A DNA stretch of 64,000 bases. Origin: Gp13-AA77 sp035578005. Lineage in GTDB: Bacteria > Acidobacteriota > Terriglobia > UBA7540. This document shows, piece after piece, positions 42,794 to 51,515 of this stretch (positions are counted from its first letter, which is position 1; each line of letters starts with the position of its first letter). The notes beneath the pieces are model-generated. The model was not told the DNA's origin. It ran no database searches and was given only the letters and a program-made list of their open reading frames with translations. A program made the translations under genes and the position numbers. Location: assembly GCA_035578005.1 (NCBI GenBank), contig DATJYK010000453.1, positions 48,946-112,945 on the forward strand, read 5' to 3'.

Positions 42794-44122
42794 TCACAGC
42801 AGTAGGATCAACAAGTATACGTTCAGGCCGGCGATGAGCCACGCCACGGACCACGAAAGTCCCTTCAGCCAGCCACGGTTCGCGAATTCGCCCATCCGCC
42901 GAGGTTCGCACGTGAACTTCACCAGTGGGAAAACCGCGAAGGATAACTGCAAGCTGAGAATGATCTGGCTCAGGATCAGTAGCTTCGCGGTGCCGCCTGC
43001 CCCGTAAAGCGCTACGGTGATGATAGCGGGCACAATCGCCAAGAGGCGGGTAATCAGGCGCCGCAACCAAGGGGCGAGACGAATATTAAGGAAACCTTCC
43101 ATCACAACCTGGCCGGCAAGCGTGCCGGTGAGCGTGGAGTTCTGACCGGAACAGAGCAAGGCCACCGCAAATAGGAAGCTCGCGAGAGAAACCCCCAGCA
43201 AGGGCGATAGGGTGTGATACGCCTCCTGAATCTCCGCCATTTGCCGCAAGCCATGCCGATAGAAGGTGGCCGCTGCCATGATGAGAATGGCGGCGTTGAT
43301 GAGAAAAGCGAAGTTTAGCGCCAGAAACGAGTCGATGAAGTTGAATCGAATCGCCGTCCGCAGGCCCTGTGGAGTGCGCTCAATGGCGCGCGTCTGCACC
43401 AGTGAAGAATGCAGATAAAGATTGTGCGGCATCACGGTAGCGCCTAGCATGCTGACCGCGATGTAGAGCATCTCTCGATGGGTGAACATCTGGGTGGTCG
43501 GCAAGAAGCCGCGCAGAACGCCGGTGACGTCTGGGCGGACCATAAGGATTTCGAGAAGGTAACAGAGCCCGATGGTGGCGATCAAGGTGACCACGACCAC
43601 CTCAAGGTAGCGAAAGCCGCGATGCTGCAAGTAAAGGATGGCGAGGACGTCGAGAGCCGTCAGGCACACGCCCACCAGGAGTGGAATGTGAAAGAGCAGG
43701 TTGAGCGCAATGGCCGAGCCGATGACCTCAGCCAAGTCGCAGGCGGAGATAGCGATCTCGGCGAAAACCCACAGCGCGAGGCTGGTGCGCCGTGAGTAGC
43801 TCTCGCGGCACGCTTGTGCCAGGTCACGCGCCGTCACAATCCCAAGCCGCGATGCGAGCGTCTGCAGCAGGATCGCCATGAGGTTGGAGGCCAGCAGAAC
43901 GAAAATCAGTCGATATTCGAATTGTGACCCACCCGCGATGTCAGTGGCCCAATTCCCGGGATCCATGTAGCCGACGGCAATGAGGAACCCAGGCCCCGAA
44001 AAGGCCATGATCTTTCGCCAGAAGCCTGCTCCTTGGGGCACGGCCACGGTCCGATGCACTTCGCGCAAGGAAGGAGTCGCGGCGGCCGCGTCATAGGCTG
44101 TGGTGGACTCGCGATTCATCAA
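42794..44122 (-). CDS. mntH: Nramp-family divalent metal cation transporter
   Basis: A 442-residue protein with about 11 membrane helices. The metal-binding motif in helix 1 is intact (FLIAVGYMDPGNWATDIAGG, Asp54 to Asn57), as is the helix 6 motif (LGATVMPHNLYLHSS, Met and His). Nramp proteins import Mn2+ or Fe2+ with protons. The N-terminal 30 residues are a soluble tail (SLREVHRTVAVPQG). It is divergent from the receiver-domain gene at 44396, with a 273-bp region between, which I searched by eye without finding a manganese-regulator box or riboswitch that I could name. Confidence 0.94.
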   Translation of the reverse strand: MMNRESTTAYDAAAATPSLREVHRTVAVPQGAGFWRKIMAFSGPGFLIAVGYMDPGNWATDIAGGSQFEYRLIFVLLASNLMAILLQTLASRLGIVTARDLAQACRESYSRRTSLALWVFAEIAISACDLAEVIGSAIALNLLFHIPLLVGVCLTALDVLAILYLQHRGFRYLEVVVVTLIATIGLCYLLEILMVRPDVTGVLRGFLPTTQMFTHREMLYIAVSMLGATVMPHNLYLHSSLVQTRAIERTPQGLRTAIRFNFIDSFLALNFAFLINAAILIMAAATFYRHGLRQMAEIQEAYHTLSPLLGVSLASFLFAVALLCSGQNSTLTGTLAGQVVMEGFLNIRLAPWLRRLITRLLAIVPAIITVALYGAGGTAKLLILSQIILSLQLSFAVFPLVKFTCEPRRMGEFANRGWLKGLSWSVAWLIAGLNVYLLILLL

Positions 44123-44395
44123 TCACAACGATGGCATAGCGTGAGGGAAGGGGCAAGGCTGCTGGCTGTTCCGGACCGGCGGGCGGGTGCCAGCCTGAGG
44201 CAGGATTTATACGGCAACAGGTAAAATCGGAAGGTGCCAGGACGTCTTCCTATCGTTCCAGATCCATGCATCTCCGTAATTCACCTGCCTTTATCATCTC
44301 GTTGATATCTTGGTACTGATCTTGCCACAGGTTTGGTCGGATGATCCAATGAAGCTCCCCAGGCGCGGCCTATCGGGGTTGAAGGCGACTTGACC

Positions 44396-44779
44396 ATGGC
44401 TACAAGCACCACAGTCATCGTGGTGGATGACGACGCAGTGACGAGGCGAGGGCTGGCGGAATTGCTCCAAGCATGGGGATACCAGGCTGAAACAGCCTCG
44501 GACGGAGTTGAGGCCCTGGAAAAGATACACACTTCTCGCCCAAAGATTGTCATTTCCGATCTCCGAATGCCTCGTATGGGAGGCGTGGAGTTTATCAGGG
44601 CCCTCCGCTGCGGCTCACCTGATGTTCAGTGCATTATCATCACGGCCGACCGAAGCTGGGAGGCCGCGGCCCAGGCGCGCATGCTCGGTGTAGTGGACCT
44701 TTTGGAAAAACCAGTGGACCTGCAGCGACTTTGGCTCGATCTGAAAAAGTGCATGCAAACGCGGGGTCTCGAGGCCTAA
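44396..44779 (+). CDS. Stand-alone response regulator receiver protein
   Basis: A 127-residue single-domain receiver. The ATG at 44396 is preferred over an in-frame TTG six bases upstream. Acidic pair and site: VIVVDDDAVTRRGLAELL, phosphoacceptor Asp in IVISDLRMPRMGG, Thr in IIITADRSW, Lys in LLEKPVDLQRL. There is no output domain. The cognate kinase is not adjacent, so it may act as a shuttle or output by protein contact. Divergent from mntH. Confidence 0.92.
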   Translation: MATSTTVIVVDDDAVTRRGLAELLQAWGYQAETASDGVEALEKIHTSRPKIVISDLRMPRMGGVEFIRALRCGSPDVQCIIITADRSWEAAAQARMLGVVDLLEKPVDLQRLWLDLKKCMQTRGLEA

Positions 44780-44922
44780 CCTTTCTTTCACTATCCCCGG
44801 AAGACGCTGAACCTTCTCTGTAGCAACTGTGCCGGTCGCACATTTTTGTGCGAAGCCTACTCTCGTGCGGCCGTGGGTTTGGTGGCCACGGCGACCAGTC
44901 ATCTTGTCAGGGTTGGTACGCG

Positions 44923-47463
44923 TCAGTAAACGATGTCAAGCTCGGAGTCAAAAAAGCGATGCTGGAACCCCACGAAGTGTTGGAAATAGGGCGATGTGAC
45001 GTTGTTATACACGTCGCGAGGATTCGAATGATTGGTGAGGTTAAAAATGGTAAGCGCGCCGCGCAGCCGGTGGTTCTTGACCCATGGAAAGGGCAGAGTG
45101 AACTCTTTGCCGAGCTTCAGGTCGAGCGAAAAGAATTGCGGGAAACGCTGGCCGTTCGGGGTACCTGCGTAGTTCTGGTACTCATCCACGAATGAATACG
45201 GGAATCCCGAATGCCAGTCGATCACCGGGCTGGCCTCGATGCCCCAAACGTGAGTTTGCATTCGTCCCCAGGTGATGAGCCGGTTGGGAATGTCCGATGG
45301 CAGGTTCGCATAGGCATCGGGCCGAATCACCGGCGCTTCGAAGGGCACGTAGAGCTGTACCAGCGAGTTCAGATTGCCACGCGCCTCGCTGTTGACATAG
45401 GCGAAGCTCCACTCCGAGTTGCTGTTGATCCGGACGTGCAGAGTGGTCTGGAACTCGCGGTAGCTCGAGGCCCCTGTGGGCGATGCCACCAATGCAGCGC
45501 CGGAGGGTAGGCCGGTCAACGGATCAACGATGAACTCGTGTTGAGAATGGCTGGAGAGCGCACTCACCCGTAGCGTAACATTCGGACGCAGTTCTCGGTC
45601 CACTTCAAGACTGTACGTCAAGTTAAAAGGCGTACGATCCGGAGGGCTGAGCGAAAGGTGTGGATCCTGCGGATTCTCCAGGTTCCCGTAGTAATTGGGA
45701 AACGCCACCGGCACTCCCACGGGCAGTCCTTGGGCGTCGAAGACACTGACTTCGCGGACCGGATTTCCAGTGAATCCTCCGACCAGCAAAGGAACGTGGC
45801 TATAAAACACACCCATCCCGGCCCGCAGTACCGTTTTTCCTTCGGCACCGGGTGAGTATACGACGCCCAATCTCGGCGCGAAGTTCAGAGGTGTGCCGAG
45901 CGTTTGTCCCGTGAATCGCAACCCCAGATCCAGGGCGAGCGGTTTCGCCATCGCCCAGTGATCCTGCACAAAAGCCGCGCCCTCGGAATCACTCGCTGAC
46001 AATTGCCCTGGCCCCCTGAAGCCGATCTGTTCGGCCAGCGTGCCATCCGTCCGCAAGATTTGTACAGGACGAGAGTCACTGGTGCCGCTAAAGGCGCGCT
46101 GAATAAACCCTCCGCCCACGGTGAAGTCGTGGTTGCCATGCCAACTCGATGAGGGCAGCGTTACGGTCTCTCGAATCTGCTCTTCATTGCTGGTGCGGTC
46201 AAAAGTGTTGAAGAAGTTGCCGTCCCAACCGGTGGGCGTCACCAGCATGTCCAGGGGACCCTGCCCGTGACCGTAACTATCAAACCGCATGCCTTCGGCG
46301 ATCGTCGTAAACACCCTGCCTGAGGATGTGAGATAGCGGTCCGTCAGAGCTATCGAAAAGCCACTCTGGCCGTAGTTCGACGAGGCAGTTTGAGGAACCA
46401 GAGAGTTGATGTTCGCAAACTCGCGGGTGAGGGGAAAGAAATTCGCCTGAACGGTGGCGACGTGGCGCGCAGAAAAGACGTACTGGAAGGTTGTCAAGGA
46501 TGTGAAGTCGTGACTCTTAATTTCGTTATTCGGCCAGGCGAGCCCGCGAACGGGCTGCTTGTCATCGTCGTAGGCGAGTGCCTCGGAAAAGTTCAAGCGA
46601 TTCGAAATGATCGGACCAGTCACGTAGAAACGCGGGTTGAAGTCCGCCATCCCCACCAAGTGCCCGCTCCTGAACCGGGGATTCGGCGTGATGTCCTCCA
46701 CCTCATAATGCCACTGGCTTCCTGGCGGCTTGGTGTTGATGGTGGTGAGCCCGCCGGAGAAGCCTCCATAATCCGCACGATAGGCGTTCTTGTAAACCTG
46801 GAGCGATTCGATGGCCTGGATGGGAACATCAACGGAAAAACTCCCCGTGACGGGATCGACGTTTTCAGCCCCATCGAGCAGGAGAAGTCCCTGATTCTCA
46901 GGCACGCCTTTGATGTTGATCTTTCCGTCGGGCGTGCGAATCACGCCCGGAATCAGCGGGAGCGCCGCCTTGAACTTTTGTTCAGTCAGGGGCAAATCAG
47001 TGATCTGGCGGGAACTGATAGTGGCTGGCGGAGCGCCCTGCTCGAGGCCCGCGGTCGGCGCCTTGGCGCGGACCTCAATCGACTGGCGAAGCACTTCTTC
47101 GGTGGATAAAACCACCTCCAGATAGGGCGATGCTTGCGTAAGATCCACCTGCTTCTCGATGGGTCTGTAGCCCATGGCCGCGCAGGTCAAGGTGTAGACA
47201 CTAGGCGACAACTGAGGAAAGCGGAACTTGCCCAAGCGATCCGTGTCTACGGTAAGCCCGCCCGGCGGCAGCAGGCTTGCGGTCAAGGTGCAAACGGCGT
47301 TTTCGAGGGGAACGTTGTGATCATTCGACACCTGCCCTTCGAGGTTCTCCATCTGCGAATTCTGACCACGCGCCGCGACTCTCTGCACCGGCAGGACACA
47401 CAGCCCCAGCGCAAGACCCAGAACGGTCAAGAGAACCCAGTGCGCGAACTGCCGCGTCTTCAC
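44923..47463 (-). CDS. TonB-dependent receptor with N-terminal carboxypeptidase-regulatory-like domain (Oar-like)
   Basis: About 846 residues from GTG 47463, chosen because AAAAGGG lies just upstream and a signal peptide follows (FAHWVLLTVLGLALGLCVLP); an ATG at 47544 is an alternative. The first mature domain is the CarboxypepD_reg-like beta-sandwich (LEGQVSNDHNVPLENAVCTL, YTLTCAAMGYRPIEKQVDL). The plug domain follows (SIEVRAKAPTAGLEQGAPPA, IKGVPENQGLLLLDGAENVD, YRADYGGFSGGLTTINT), then a 22-strand-type barrel (FNPRFYVTGPIISNRLNFSE, FTVGGGFIQRAFSG, FAPRLGVVYSPGAEGKTVLR), ending SELDIVY. It probably imports large substrates such as oligosaccharides or iron complexes. No TonB box partner or substrate-specific gene is adjacent. 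Confidence 0.92.
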   Translation of the reverse strand: MKTRQFAHWVLLTVLGLALGLCVLPVQRVAARGQNSQMENLEGQVSNDHNVPLENAVCTLTASLLPPGGLTVDTDRLGKFRFPQLSPSVYTLTCAAMGYRPIEKQVDLTQASPYLEVVLSTEEVLRQSIEVRAKAPTAGLEQGAPPATISSRQITDLPLTEQKFKAALPLIPGVIRTPDGKINIKGVPENQGLLLLDGAENVDPVTGSFSVDVPIQAIESLQVYKNAYRADYGGFSGGLTTINTKPPGSQWHYEVEDITPNPRFRSGHLVGMADFNPRFYVTGPIISNRLNFSEALAYDDDKQPVRGLAWPNNEIKSHDFTSLTTFQYVFSARHVATVQANFFPLTREFANINSLVPQTASSNYGQSGFSIALTDRYLTSSGRVFTTIAEGMRFDSYGHGQGPLDMLVTPTGWDGNFFNTFDRTSNEEQIRETVTLPSSSWHGNHDFTVGGGFIQRAFSGTSDSRPVQILRTDGTLAEQIGFRGPGQLSASDSEGAAFVQDHWAMAKPLALDLGLRFTGQTLGTPLNFAPRLGVVYSPGAEGKTVLRAGMGVFYSHVPLLVGGFTGNPVREVSVFDAQGLPVGVPVAFPNYYGNLENPQDPHLSLSPPDRTPFNLTYSLEVDRELRPNVTLRVSALSSHSQHEFIVDPLTGLPSGAALVASPTGASSYREFQTTLHVRINSNSEWSFAYVNSEARGNLNSLVQLYVPFEAPVIRPDAYANLPSDIPNRLITWGRMQTHVWGIEASPVIDWHSGFPYSFVDEYQNYAGTPNGQRFPQFFSLDLKLGKEFTLPFPWVKNHRLRGALTIFNLTNHSNPRDVYNNVTSPYFQHFVGFQHRFFDSELDIVY

Positions 47464-47548
47464 CGAAAGCCCTTTTGGGGGATCAAGCTCGTGCCGGGAC
47501 GAGTGAGGCCGATTCCAGCACGGCCGCGTCGCGGCAGCGCCCATGTAC

Positions 47549-47908
47549 TTAGATGGAAGAAGCGGGGCCGAAGGCGGAACGCGCCTTTTCGAGATTGTCA
47601 TAAACCTCGAAGAGCGTGCTGAGGCGCGTGATCTGGATGAGGCCGCGAATGCGGTCGGTAAGGTTGGCCAGCTTGAGGTCGCCCCCCGCCTTGCGAATGG
47701 ACGCGGACCCCGCCACCAACGCGCCCAGGCCCGCGCTGTCTACATAGTCAACGCCGGCCAAATTCAAAATGATGCGCCTGTGGCCGGCGTCCACCACGTC
47801 CTGGAACTGCCGGCGAAGGACCTCCGTCTCGCGCCCAAGGGTGATGCGCCCACGGACGTCAAGCACCAGCACGTCCCCCATCAGTTTTTCAACCACGTGC
47901 AGGGGCAT
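47549..47908 (-). CDS. STAS-domain anti-sigma-factor antagonist
   Basis: A 119-residue single STAS domain: VLVLDVRGRITLGRETEVLR, ILNLAGVDYVDSAGLGALVA with the phosphorylatable Ser in VDSAGLG, and LTDRIRGLIQITRLSTLFEV. It is RsbV/SpoIIAA-like: when unphosphorylated it would bind an RsbW-type kinase. No RsbW or sigma gene is in the window; the SpoIIE phosphatases at 9689 and 16115 are candidate activators. The TonB receptor gene follows on the same strand. Confidence 0.93.
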   Translation of the reverse strand: MPLHVVEKLMGDVLVLDVRGRITLGRETEVLRRQFQDVVDAGHRRIILNLAGVDYVDSAGLGALVAGSASIRKAGGDLKLANLTDRIRGLIQITRLSTLFEVYDNLEKARSAFGPASSI

Positions 47909-47937
47909 AAAGGTAATGATAAATGCTGAATGACGAG

Positions 47938-47996
47938 CGGCTGGAGCGGCGGTCTGCGACCGCCGTCTTTGCGGCGCTCAGAGAGCGCCGCTACAG
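47938..47996. repeat. Double hairpin repeat GCGGCGGTCTGCGACCGCCG and GCGGCGCTCAGAGAGCGCCGC-like
   Basis: Two adjacent short palindromes at 47946-47965 and 47971-47991 in the 117-bp gap between pnp and the STAS gene. Could act as a transcription or mRNA-stability stop at the 3' end of pnp; a similar GC-rich hairpin is at 32654. Confidence 0.7.
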
Positions 47997-48025
47997 TCAC
48001 CCAGCACTCCACCGCGTATCCCGGC

Positions 48026-50146
48026 TCAAGAGTGCGGCGCTTGCGCCGCCGGCGCCGCCGCCTTCTGCCGCTGGTCGCGGAGCACCGCTTTGCGGCTCAG
48101 CCGAATCTTATTGCCTTCGATTGAGATCACCTTCACCAGAATCTGGTCGCCTTCCTTGAGTTCCTTGCGGATGTCCTGGATGCGGTGCTCGGCCACCTCA
48201 CTGATGTGCAGCAGGCCGTCCGTACCCGGGAAGATCTCGACAAAGGCGCCAAATTCAGCGAGCCTAACTACCTTGCCTAGATACGTCTTGCCAATCTCGG
48301 CCTCGGCCATCATATCCTTGATGATCTTGAGGGCTTTGTCGGCAGAGCCGGAGTCCGTCGCGGCCACGTTCACCCGGCCGTCGTCTTCCACGTCGATCTT
48401 GACGCCGGTCTGCTCGATGATACCCCGAATAGTCTTGCCGCCGGGGCCGATCAGTTCACCGATCTTGCTGGGGTTGATCTTCAGAGTGTAAATGCGGGGC
48501 GCATAGGTCGAAACAGTACTTCGCGGCTCAGGCAACACCTCCAGCATTTTGCCGAGCACGTGCAACCGGCCGGCCTTAGCCTGTTCCATGGCCTCGCGCA
48601 TGATGGCGGTGGTGAGCCCGCCGATCTTGATATCCATTTGCAGCGCGGTGATGCCTTTGGCGGTGCCGGCCACTTTGAAATCCATGTCGCCGTAATGATC
48701 TTCGGCGCCGGCAATGTCAGTGAGGATCGCGTAACGGTCGCCTTCCTTCACCAAACCCATGGCGATTCCGGCCACGGGATCCTTAATGGGAACGCCCGCA
48801 TCCATTAGCGCCAGGCAGCCGCCGCACACCGTGGCCATTGAGGAGGAGCCGTTGGATTCGAGAATGTCGGAAACCACCCGGAGAGTATAAGGGAAACTGT
48901 CTTCTTCGGGAATCACCGAGCCGAGGGCGCGTTCCGCCAGGTTTCCGTGTCCGATCTCCCGCCTTCCCGGCCCGCGCAGGAAACCGGTTTCGCCGACGCT
49001 GAAGGGCGGAAAGTTGTAATGCAGCATAAAGCGCTTGAAGCTTTCGCCTTCCAGCACGTCCAGCCGTTGCTGGTCCTCGGCGGTACCCAAGGTGCACGTC
49101 ACCAGGGCCTGGGTTTCGCCGCGTGTAAACAGCGCCGAACCGTGCGTGCGCGGCAGCATGCCGACTTCGCAGGTGATGGGCCGCACCTGGTCAAAGGCCC
49201 GGTGGTCCGGGCGCTGTTTCTTCAGCAGAACGTCGTCCCGGAACAACTGCTCATAAAGAGCTTCGAAAGCGTGCTTGGCTTCGCGTTGCAGGTCTTCGTC
49301 ATCTTCAGGATAACCAGCCAGCAGTTCGTCGCGTACGGCCTCGATTCGCGCTTCGCTTTCGAGCTTACTCTGTTTCGAAGTGTCCATCGCCTCACGCAGC
49401 GCGCCGGTCACCTTTTTGGCAACTTCCTGGTAAACCGCCTCGTTACGCTTGGGCGCCACCACCTCCCGTTTTTTCACCCCGAGGCGCGTATACATTTCCT
49501 TCAGTCCGGCGACGATCTTGCGAATTTCGCCGTGGCCGTACTGGATGGCGTCCAGCATGGCATCCTCGGAAAGCTCGCGAGCCGCGGCTTCCACCATCAC
49601 GATGGCGTCTTCGCTGCCAGCCACCACCAGGTTCAACAGGCTGCTCTTGGTCTCGGTGTAGGTGGGATTGGTCACCAGCCTACCGTCCACCAGGCCCACT
49701 CTCACCGCCGCGATGGGCGTGGAAAAGGGAATATCCGAGAGATAAAGCGCCGCTGCGCCCGCCGTCACTCCGACAACATCCGGGTTGTAGTCTGAATCGG
49801 CCGAGAGCACCAGCGCGATCACCTGAGTTTCGTCGCGGTAGCCTTCTGTGAAGAGCGGCCTGACGGGCCGGTCAATCTGCCGGCTGGTTAAGATTTCTTT
49901 CTCGGTGGGGCGCCCTTCGCGCTTGAAGAAGCCGCCGGGGATTTTTCCGGCTGCGTAGTTATACTCGCGGTAATCCACGGTTAAGGGAAAGAAGTCGATG
50001 CCCTCGCGGGGCTTTGAAGAACACGCCGTAGCCAGCACGACCGTATCTCCGAAACGCACGTAGGCGGCGCCGTTGGCCTGCTTGGCCACTTTGCCGGTCT
50101 CAATCGTAAGCGTGCTCGAACCTAAGGGTATTGATACTTGCTCCAT
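48026..50146 (-). CDS. pnp: Polyribonucleotide nucleotidyltransferase (PNPase)
   Basis: A 706-residue protein with the complete PNPase order: first RNase PH-like domain (VRFGDTVVLATACSSKP, DYREYNYAAGKIPGGFFKRE), helical linker, second RNase PH-like domain (RTHGSALFTRGETQALVTCT, GHGNLAERALGSVIPEED, SDILESNGSSSMATVCGG, GDMDFKVAGTAKGITALQMD), KH domain (IGPGGKTIRGIIEQTG) and S1 domain (GKVVRLAEFGAFVEIFPGTD). GGAGG lies 7 nt before the ATG. It degrades mRNA 3' to 5' by phosphorolysis. It is downstream of rpsO as in most bacteria, but a repeat element intervenes. Confidence 0.98.
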   Translation of the reverse strand: MEQVSIPLGSSTLTIETGKVAKQANGAAYVRFGDTVVLATACSSKPREGIDFFPLTVDYREYNYAAGKIPGGFFKREGRPTEKEILTSRQIDRPVRPLFTEGYRDETQVIALVLSADSDYNPDVVGVTAGAAALYLSDIPFSTPIAAVRVGLVDGRLVTNPTYTETKSSLLNLVVAGSEDAIVMVEAAARELSEDAMLDAIQYGHGEIRKIVAGLKEMYTRLGVKKREVVAPKRNEAVYQEVAKKVTGALREAMDTSKQSKLESEARIEAVRDELLAGYPEDDEDLQREAKHAFEALYEQLFRDDVLLKKQRPDHRAFDQVRPITCEVGMLPRTHGSALFTRGETQALVTCTLGTAEDQQRLDVLEGESFKRFMLHYNFPPFSVGETGFLRGPGRREIGHGNLAERALGSVIPEEDSFPYTLRVVSDILESNGSSSMATVCGGCLALMDAGVPIKDPVAGIAMGLVKEGDRYAILTDIAGAEDHYGDMDFKVAGTAKGITALQMDIKIGGLTTAIMREAMEQAKAGRLHVLGKMLEVLPEPRSTVSTYAPRIYTLKINPSKIGELIGPGGKTIRGIIEQTGVKIDVEDDGRVNVAATDSGSADKALKIIKDMMAEAEIGKTYLGKVVRLAEFGAFVEIFPGTDGLLHISEVAEHRIQDIRKELKEGDQILVKVISIEGNKIRLSRKAVLRDQRQKAAAPAAQAPHS

Positions 50147-50301
50147 TTATATTCCTCCGAATTCCGGACGCCGTCTTATACGGGTCCGGGCCGGCGAGCT
50201 GCACGCACCCGCATAAACGGGTAACGCGTCCACTGCCGGGGCGGGCGCACAGCCCGCTCAGTTGGGTTAATTGAATTCAATGATGATGGGAAAGGTAGAG
50301 T

Positions 50302-50511
50302 CACCCTGCACTTCTGGCCAGGATTGGAAAAGGGCGGGGCTTCAGCCCCGCCGGCCTTGATTCCCCGCGTTCTGTGTGTCCTGCTCCCGGCGTAGCTTGC
50401 TGACGGCAAGCTACGCCGGGAGCAGGACAAGGCAAATATCCGATGCGCCTTCTCACGGCGGGGCTGAAGCCCCGCCCTTTTCCAATCCTGGCGGGAGATA
50501 CAGATTAAGGC
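50302..50511. repeat. Inverted-repeat element, family 1 copy C, between rpsO and pnp
   Basis: Best-preserved copy. Outer arms: CCAGGATTGGAAAAGGGCGG continuing GGCTTCAGCCCCGCC on the left, and the exact complement on the right, ending at about 50492. The inner hairpin at 50378-50428 has 23-bp perfect arms starting GTCCTGCTCCCGGCGTAGCT. It fills much of the 507-bp gap between rpsO and pnp; nothing else is recognised there. Confidence 0.9.
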
Positions 50512-50653
50512 GAGAAGGGGCGAAACCCGGGGCTGAATTCCGCCCCGACGCTCGCGCGCAACCGGAGACGGCCCTCCAGGCTCTGAGCCTGAATCGCCGT
50601 CCGACGAAGAACTTCCTGGTGCTTGATGGTTAGAACCTTGGTTCACAACCGGG

Positions 50654-50923
50654 CTATTTGCGGATGCCCAGCCGCTCAATCAACTGCTTGTGGCGCGCAG
50701 GATCGCGGCCTCTCAGGTATTCCAACAGTCGTTTGCGCTTGCCGACCATGATCAGCAGCCCACGCCTGGAAGAATGGTCCTTGCGATGAAGACGAAAATG
50801 CTCGTTCAAGTAGGCTATTCTCTCACTCAGAACGGCCACCTGCACCTCGGGCGAGCCCACATCTTTCGAGTTAGTCTGGTATTTCTGAATTAAGCTCGTC
50901 TTTGATTCCCGAGTCAGTGGCAT
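50654..50923 (-). CDS. rpsO: 30S ribosomal protein S15
   Basis: An 89-residue protein with the S15 signature: LTRESKTSLIQKYQ, DVGSPEVQVAVLSERIAYLN, HFRLHRKDHSSRRGLLIMVG and KRKRLLEYLRGRDPARHKQL. AAGGAG is 7 nt before the ATG. Binds 16S rRNA in the small-subunit platform. Its partner pnp follows on the same strand. Confidence 0.98.
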   Translation of the reverse strand: MPLTRESKTSLIQKYQTNSKDVGSPEVQVAVLSERIAYLNEHFRLHRKDHSSRRGLLIMVGKRKRLLEYLRGRDPARHKQLIERLGIRK

Positions 50924-51028
50924 CCGCTGATCTCCTTGCCTCTCTAATCGTTTTCCCTTATCTCACGTTCAAAAGGATAGCATGTTTCCTTAATGGGCAG
51001 CAACTCCGATTTCCCTTCCCTTCGGTCT

Positions 51029-51093
51029 GTACTATCGTCGTTTGGCGCGGGGAGCCCTCGGAGGCGCAGTCATTCTCGCGAAAGCGGGAATCC
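51029..51093. repeat. Family 2 repeat end (solo)
   Basis: GTACTATCGTCGTTTGGCGC, then CCCTCGGAGGCGCAGTCATT and the core TCTCGCGAAAGCGGGAATCC; the same terminus as 32400-32633 and 62257-62433 but without the opposite end. Confidence 0.7.
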
Positions 51094-51146
51094 CCCTTCT
51101 TACGACGACGGGCCAACCGCAGATTCGAAAAGCGGCTAACTTCCTT

Positions 51147-51270
51147 TATTATCAATAACATTCCAGGATAACTTCAGTTAACTTGTTTGTTTTCATATAC
51201 ATTCCAGGGTATTCTCATTTGTCTCATTTTTCTCATTTCCGGTCCTTTGTTTTCAACAACATTCCAGGAT
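51147..51270. repeat. Spaced direct repeats TTTTCAAxAACATTCCAGG
   Basis: Copies near 51147-51170 (TTATCAATAACATTCCAGGA), 51186-51210 (TTTTCATATACATTCCAGGG) and 51247-51270 (TTTTCAACAACATTCCAGGA). Related shorter copies with CTCTTGGCTTT or CTTCTTGGCTTT instead of ATTCCAGGAT are near 51603-51626 and 51643-51667. Confidence 0.6.
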
Positions 51271-51440
51271 AGGCCAAAAAAAATTTCTTTTTTTTCTGAG
51301 GGCATGCCTCCGGAGACCGGCAGATACCGAAAAACTCGAGGCCACGCCGAGGGCAGGGCCGGAGAGTCTGCGGGGAAACTCGCGCTCGGCCTGCGCCTCC
51401 GCGGGGGTAACATCTTTGGACTGCCTCCCCATTTGGAGTA

Positions 51441-51515
51441 GCTCCCCATCCGCTCCCCACCGCTCCCCATCCGCTCCAGCACCTCTCCCCATGCGCTCCC
51501 CATCCGCTCCACCAT
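51441..51515. repeat. Imperfect tandem repeat of CGCTCCCCATC
   Basis: Five to six units of about 10-11 bp (GCTCCCCATCC, GCTCCCCACC, and variants). Followed directly by the REP-like palindrome TCATTCCCGCGGAGGCGGGA at 51520-51541. Confidence 0.65.

Noticed and set aside
44123..44395. Possible manganese riboswitch or regulator box between mntH and the receiver gene
   Set aside because: I could not find a conserved riboswitch fold or a clear palindromic operator; a covariance-model search would be needed.
50176..50679. Open frames on both strands through element C
   Set aside because: They translate the repeat element (RAGLQPRR and GGAEAPPFSNPG), have no ribosome site and occur because the element lacks stops; not independent genes.
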